64,000 nucleotides of DNA, taken from Gerris lacustris (taxonomy: Eukaryota; Arthropoda; Insecta; Hemiptera; Gerridae). Shown in pieces: positions 60,341 to 64,000 of the stretch. Made by a program: the position numbers and the translations under genes. Location: contig OX578280.1 of the NCBI GenBank assembly GCA_951217055.1, positions 18,391,394 to 18,455,393 of the forward strand, in the 5' to 3' direction. Numbering within the stretch: the stretch's first letter is position 1; every line of letters begins with the position of its first letter. The notes below the pieces were generated by a model, which had not been told where the DNA came from, ran no database searches, and was given only the letters and a program-made list of their open reading frames with translations.

Positions 60341-60990
60341 AGAAGGTCCTCGTTAATCCGGACAAATTCAAGCACAGGGTCATCTGGATTAGTGGGATTT
60401 CTGGATTATTTGACTTCTGAAAAACCTCGCTAAGACGGGACATAATGGGTATATTTGTATTTACATTATGTATGGACAAATTTAAATTACAACATGACAT
60501 CAACGACATACATAACTACAATGTATGTGAATGAACTTACATATTATGTACATTCATATTCCCATTAGTTTCCAACAGTTAGCTATACTGAACACAACAT
60601 CTTTTAAATTTACACTTTCAGTTGCTTGATTTTTAAAAAACCTCGCTAAAACGGGACATAATGGGTTTATTTGTATTTGCATTATGTATGGACAAATTAA
60701 AATTACAGCATGACATGAACAACGTACATAATAACAATGTATGTGAATGAACATACATATCTACATTCCGATTAGTTTCCAATAGTTAGCTATACTGAAT
60801 ATAACATCTTTTAAATTTACACTTTTCAGTGCATTTTCCTCAGTTGTCATTGTGCACAGGGTCAGTGAGGATGATCGTAAAAAGTGAAAATCGTAAGTAA
60901 TTTGCGATATAATTGTTGCTCTTGAGGGTTTGAATTTTTCATGGGATTCGTCCGGATTACTGCATGTCCGGATTAACCGGGTCCTACTGT
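60341..60990. mobile_element. Tigger/pogo-like non-autonomous element, RHEB intron 2
   Basis: Left end AGAAGGTCCTCGTTAATCCG, right end (inverse) ACAGTAGGACCCGGTTAATC, both typical of pogo-group termini. Internally, about 215 bp starting AACCTCGCTAAGACGGGACA is tandemly duplicated (60424 and 60639). Confidence 0.78.
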
Positions 60991-62792
60991 ATTTACTCTG
61001 AAAGGCAGATTTAACTCAATAAAAGAGTCTACTATGTCTAGGATTAACTCTTTAAATTTTAATTAAAATAAATAACTAATATCTAGCTATCTTAAAATGC
61101 ATGCATACATTAAAAATACATTTTGGACATAATCCAACCACTTATATAGCTCTATCTTACCCAATTATAGAATAAATTATTGTTTTGTATAAGTAGCATC
61201 TTGTTATTAATTTCTACATGGGTTATATTCAAACCTTGTAACTGTAATTAATTATTTTATTAATTTTCACTGTTACGTAACTGATTATGTAATTGCACAT
61301 TCCAAGATTATAGTTGGCCAGAAATTGATTTGAGTTTCGATGAGAATACTGTTTTTTAATTCCACTAAATGGCCTATTGGGCAGACCGCTATTTATAGAA
61401 TTATGTCAATAACTGTTGTGGTTTGTATAGTTTAAAAGTGAATTTACCAAAAATAATAGCTAAAGATAATTAAAAATTAAGTTAAATTTGGAGTTAAAAG
61501 ATTATATGAAAGATAAGTGCGATGAATATTGTTGATTTCATGATTTATTGATATAGTTAAATGTGGCTTAGAGAAAAAGAGGAAAAATGAAATATTGTTG
61601 AGTGAAATACATGGACTAATTTTAATAAGAAAAATATTGGAGAATAAATAGTTTAATAAAACTGATAAATTTATATATTAAAATAAAATATCTATTACCT
61701 TATTAATCAAAATTCTTTATTTGATAAGAATTTTGGATAAAACTTTGAAATATGCCTACCTCTTAGAGAATGCTATAGTCTGAGGTTATGGACCTCTCCT
61801 ATCTAGGTCAAAATCCTAACTCATAATTTAAATTCCCATTGATATGAGGGACATCTGCTTTTATGGCTAAATGAGAAACTAAGATGTGTTGAGGGATTCA
61901 ATTCGTTAAAAATTATTAAATAAATTATCTTTTAGGGTAATGAACCAAGTTGTTAATCAGACCATTGCAATAAAGACAATAAAAAAGAAAGTATAATACT
62001 ATATAGACCTTAATATTTTCCTTGTAAACATTGAACAGAGCTTATTTAAGATAAAAAAGAGTTTACAATGTATATAATAATAAAATATAAGTGTTACTTT
62101 TGGAATTCAAGGTTAAAATACTAAAATTAGTCTGGGATTCCCAGACAGACAAGACATGTTCCATTATAGTGATCACATCATTATTTGTAAAGTGAGCGTA
62201 TTCTCTTTCAATCTAGTCATAAAAAGGAAGAAAGAAAACAAAAACAATAATAATATTAGAAAAAAGGAGTTTGGAAAGACAACACTTTTATATTATAGTG
62301 ATAACCATTGGACCAGTGGTCAAACATAAACTGAAATATACGAGTATTTCACAGAAGATTAAAATTGATTTGAGAATGTGAATTGAATTTCTACTGCGGA
62401 AAAGAAAGAAAATTTAAGAAAGTTGATTGAATTGTTTGTGCTATAATTGTGAACCTTTAAACAGGCAATCAATTAAAATTCTATGTTTTTATTGTTTATC
62501 AGTTGAATAAGGCCTTACTCAAAATATAAAGGGAGCTAGAAAACTCTGGAAACAATAGGATCAAATTTTACAAAAAGATGTTTTAAATAAAAGTTTAAGG
62601 GTTTCAAAAAACCCCTAGTAAATAGTAACAACTGCGTACTCTTAGATGACCCTAAAAAGCCCTACCGGGGGCAACTTTAAAATGAGAACACCCATTTGTT
62701 ATGATAAAATGGGGTTGTAGACGAGGTCAAAGTATTTATCATTAAAAAAAAAAAAAAAAAAAAATTGTCAAAAACTGTCTAAGTAATGAGCT
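60991..62792. other. RHEB intron 2, AT-rich, no exon seen
   Basis: No FTK-type RHEB exon found. A 21-24-bp poly(A) run ends near 62763. ACCCTAAAAAGCCCTA at 62650 is mirrored by TAGGGCTTTTTAGGG near 63522, so 62640-63545 may be one element. Confidence 0.45.
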
Positions 62793-63036
62793 TTTAAATT
62801 TAAATCAAATTATAATTATTATTAGCAAAAGGAGACAGACAGAGAAAAATAGACTCCAGCACCGGGACTTGAACCACGGGCCTCTATATTTCCAGTATAG
62901 CGCTCTACCATCTACAAGAGCGCTATACTGGAAATATAGAGGCCCGTGGTTCAAGTCCCGGCGCTGGAGTCTATTTTTATCTGTCTGCCTCCCTTTGCTA
63001 ATAATAATAATAATTTGATTTAAATTAAAATTTAAA
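62793..63036. repeat. 244-bp palindrome made of two tRNA-like halves
   Basis: The right arm reads AGAGCGCTATACTGGAAATA, then GGCCCGTGGTTCAAGTCCCG with a B-box GGTTCAAGTCC; the left arm is its inverse, separated by about 10 bp. Pairing continues out through AGACAGA/TCTGTCT to the AAATTTAAATC ends. In RHEB intron 2. Confidence 0.85.
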
Positions 63037-64000
63037 CTTTCCGTAGTATGAATACTACCTAAAACTTAAAAATGAACTTTTAAAAGTTCAAATATGGCTG
63101 GAATTTGGGTTACCCAAGGAGAGGGGAAGTGGTCCAAAGATACCACAGGTTTTCAAAATATGAATCAAGAATGTGTCTTTCGGCCTTTACTGTTGATATA
63201 TCATAGTCAAATATATCATATTGGAATGCTCAGTCTTGCAGGTCTAAAAACAAAATATTCGGCAAAACATAATATCTCAAAATCTGTATAGTTTAGGCTG
63301 AAGTATTTCAACTGTAAAGATCAGATTGCATATTACTGTGGGATTCGTAATGCTTTAGGTTCATTTCTCCCCCTCTTTGGGTAATGCTAATGCCAGTCAT
63401 ATGGAATCTCTAAAAGTCCATAACTCGGGTGGTTTTTTGCAAACATTATTTTTTCAGATATTTACGATAAAGATTCTACTGAAACAGAGTTCCTATTTAA
63501 GATTTTAAAGTTTACCTAAATAGGGCTTTTTAGGGCCATCCCAAGGCATGCAATTGTTACCATCCACTAGATTTTTTAAAGATTTCAACTTTTGTTTAAA
63601 ATACTTAATCCTATGGTGAGACTCTTCCCAGACTTTTCTGTAGAAAAGGTTTGGCTGAATGTTAACTGCTGAAAAAATAGAACTAAAGAGACTCTAAATG
63701 AACTCTCATACTTACTTATATACTTATAACAAAAAGGTCCAGGGTTCCGAGACTAAGCGAAGCAGCTTAGAGGGGTCCGAGACTATCTGATTCAATTTAG
63801 TGATATCTGAGAAGCGCCAAATTCAGATTCAAACTAAAATTTACAATATTGATGTACCTCTGAAAGGGGAACCTCTTACTACCTTTGTAAACCAGGTTTT
63901 ATAATCCAACATTAAATCTGATTTGTCTTCTAAATTAATTTTTATTAATTCAAGTTTTGTTTTGCTTAGTTTTCAGTAAGACTACAAGAGTGAAGAATCA
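63037..64000. other. RHEB intron 2 continued, no exon seen
   Basis: Includes the right half of a possible element ending near 63545. The 65-codon frame at 63094 has no recognisable similarity. Confidence 0.45.

Noticed and set aside
62560..62590. Possible third RHEB exon (TTTTACAAAAAG)
   Set aside because: No acceptor in the right place and the following codons do not resemble the RHEB sequence after PTIEN.

Overview
This is a eukaryotic nuclear window. It is AT-rich, with long introns bounded by GT/AG, AATAAA poly(A) signals, BEL/Pao- and Gypsy-type retroelement relics, an RTE-like LINE tail, a mariner/maT-type relic and many MITEs. The gene content and repeats point to an arthropod, most likely an insect; a hemipteran is my guess, at low confidence. 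Almost all the open frames of 60 to 160 codons are chance or transposon frames. The real genes are multi-exon, and I reconstructed them by joining splice sites that keep phase and match known protein families.

Layout. (1) 1-14,640: no gene recognised; repeats, including a PIF/Harbinger-like MITE (2740-3173), a pogo-like MITE (4016-4420), a hAT-like MITE with an exact 8-bp target duplication (4499-4722), a 12-copy 55-bp minisatellite (8944-9606), a 0.7-kb foldback (9771-10467), a 5S-rRNA-like fragment (11543-11582) and a 1.08-kb foldback (12806-13880). (2) 14,652-24,756, minus strand: a SERAC1 orthologue, 15 coding exons (705 codons plus stop), with only the first coding exon not located. (3) 24,757-30,472: the divergent intergenic region, with a decayed Gypsy pol fragment split by a tiny LTR element that still has LTRs, a primer-binding site and a 5-bp target duplication. 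(4) 30,473-54,316, plus strand: a complete CFAP58 (CCDC147) orthologue, 17 coding exons, 887 aa, its introns full of palindromic elements and satellites. (5) 54,335-58,691: intergenic, with a truncated RTE-like LINE. (6) 58,692 to the right edge, plus strand: the first two coding exons of RHEB; the next exon lies beyond the window, so intron 2 exceeds 5 kb.

The three genes are functionally unrelated: a mitochondria/ER-associated lipid-remodelling lipase-fold protein (SERAC1), a sperm-flagellar coiled-coil protein (CFAP58) and the TORC1-activating small GTPase (RHEB). SERAC1 and CFAP58 are head to head; CFAP58 and RHEB are in tandem. The most unusual feature is the density of long, near-perfect inverted-repeat (foldback) elements, some nested in each other, three of them ending in the same CAGGGTG terminus. 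No previously undescribed multi-gene system could be supported.
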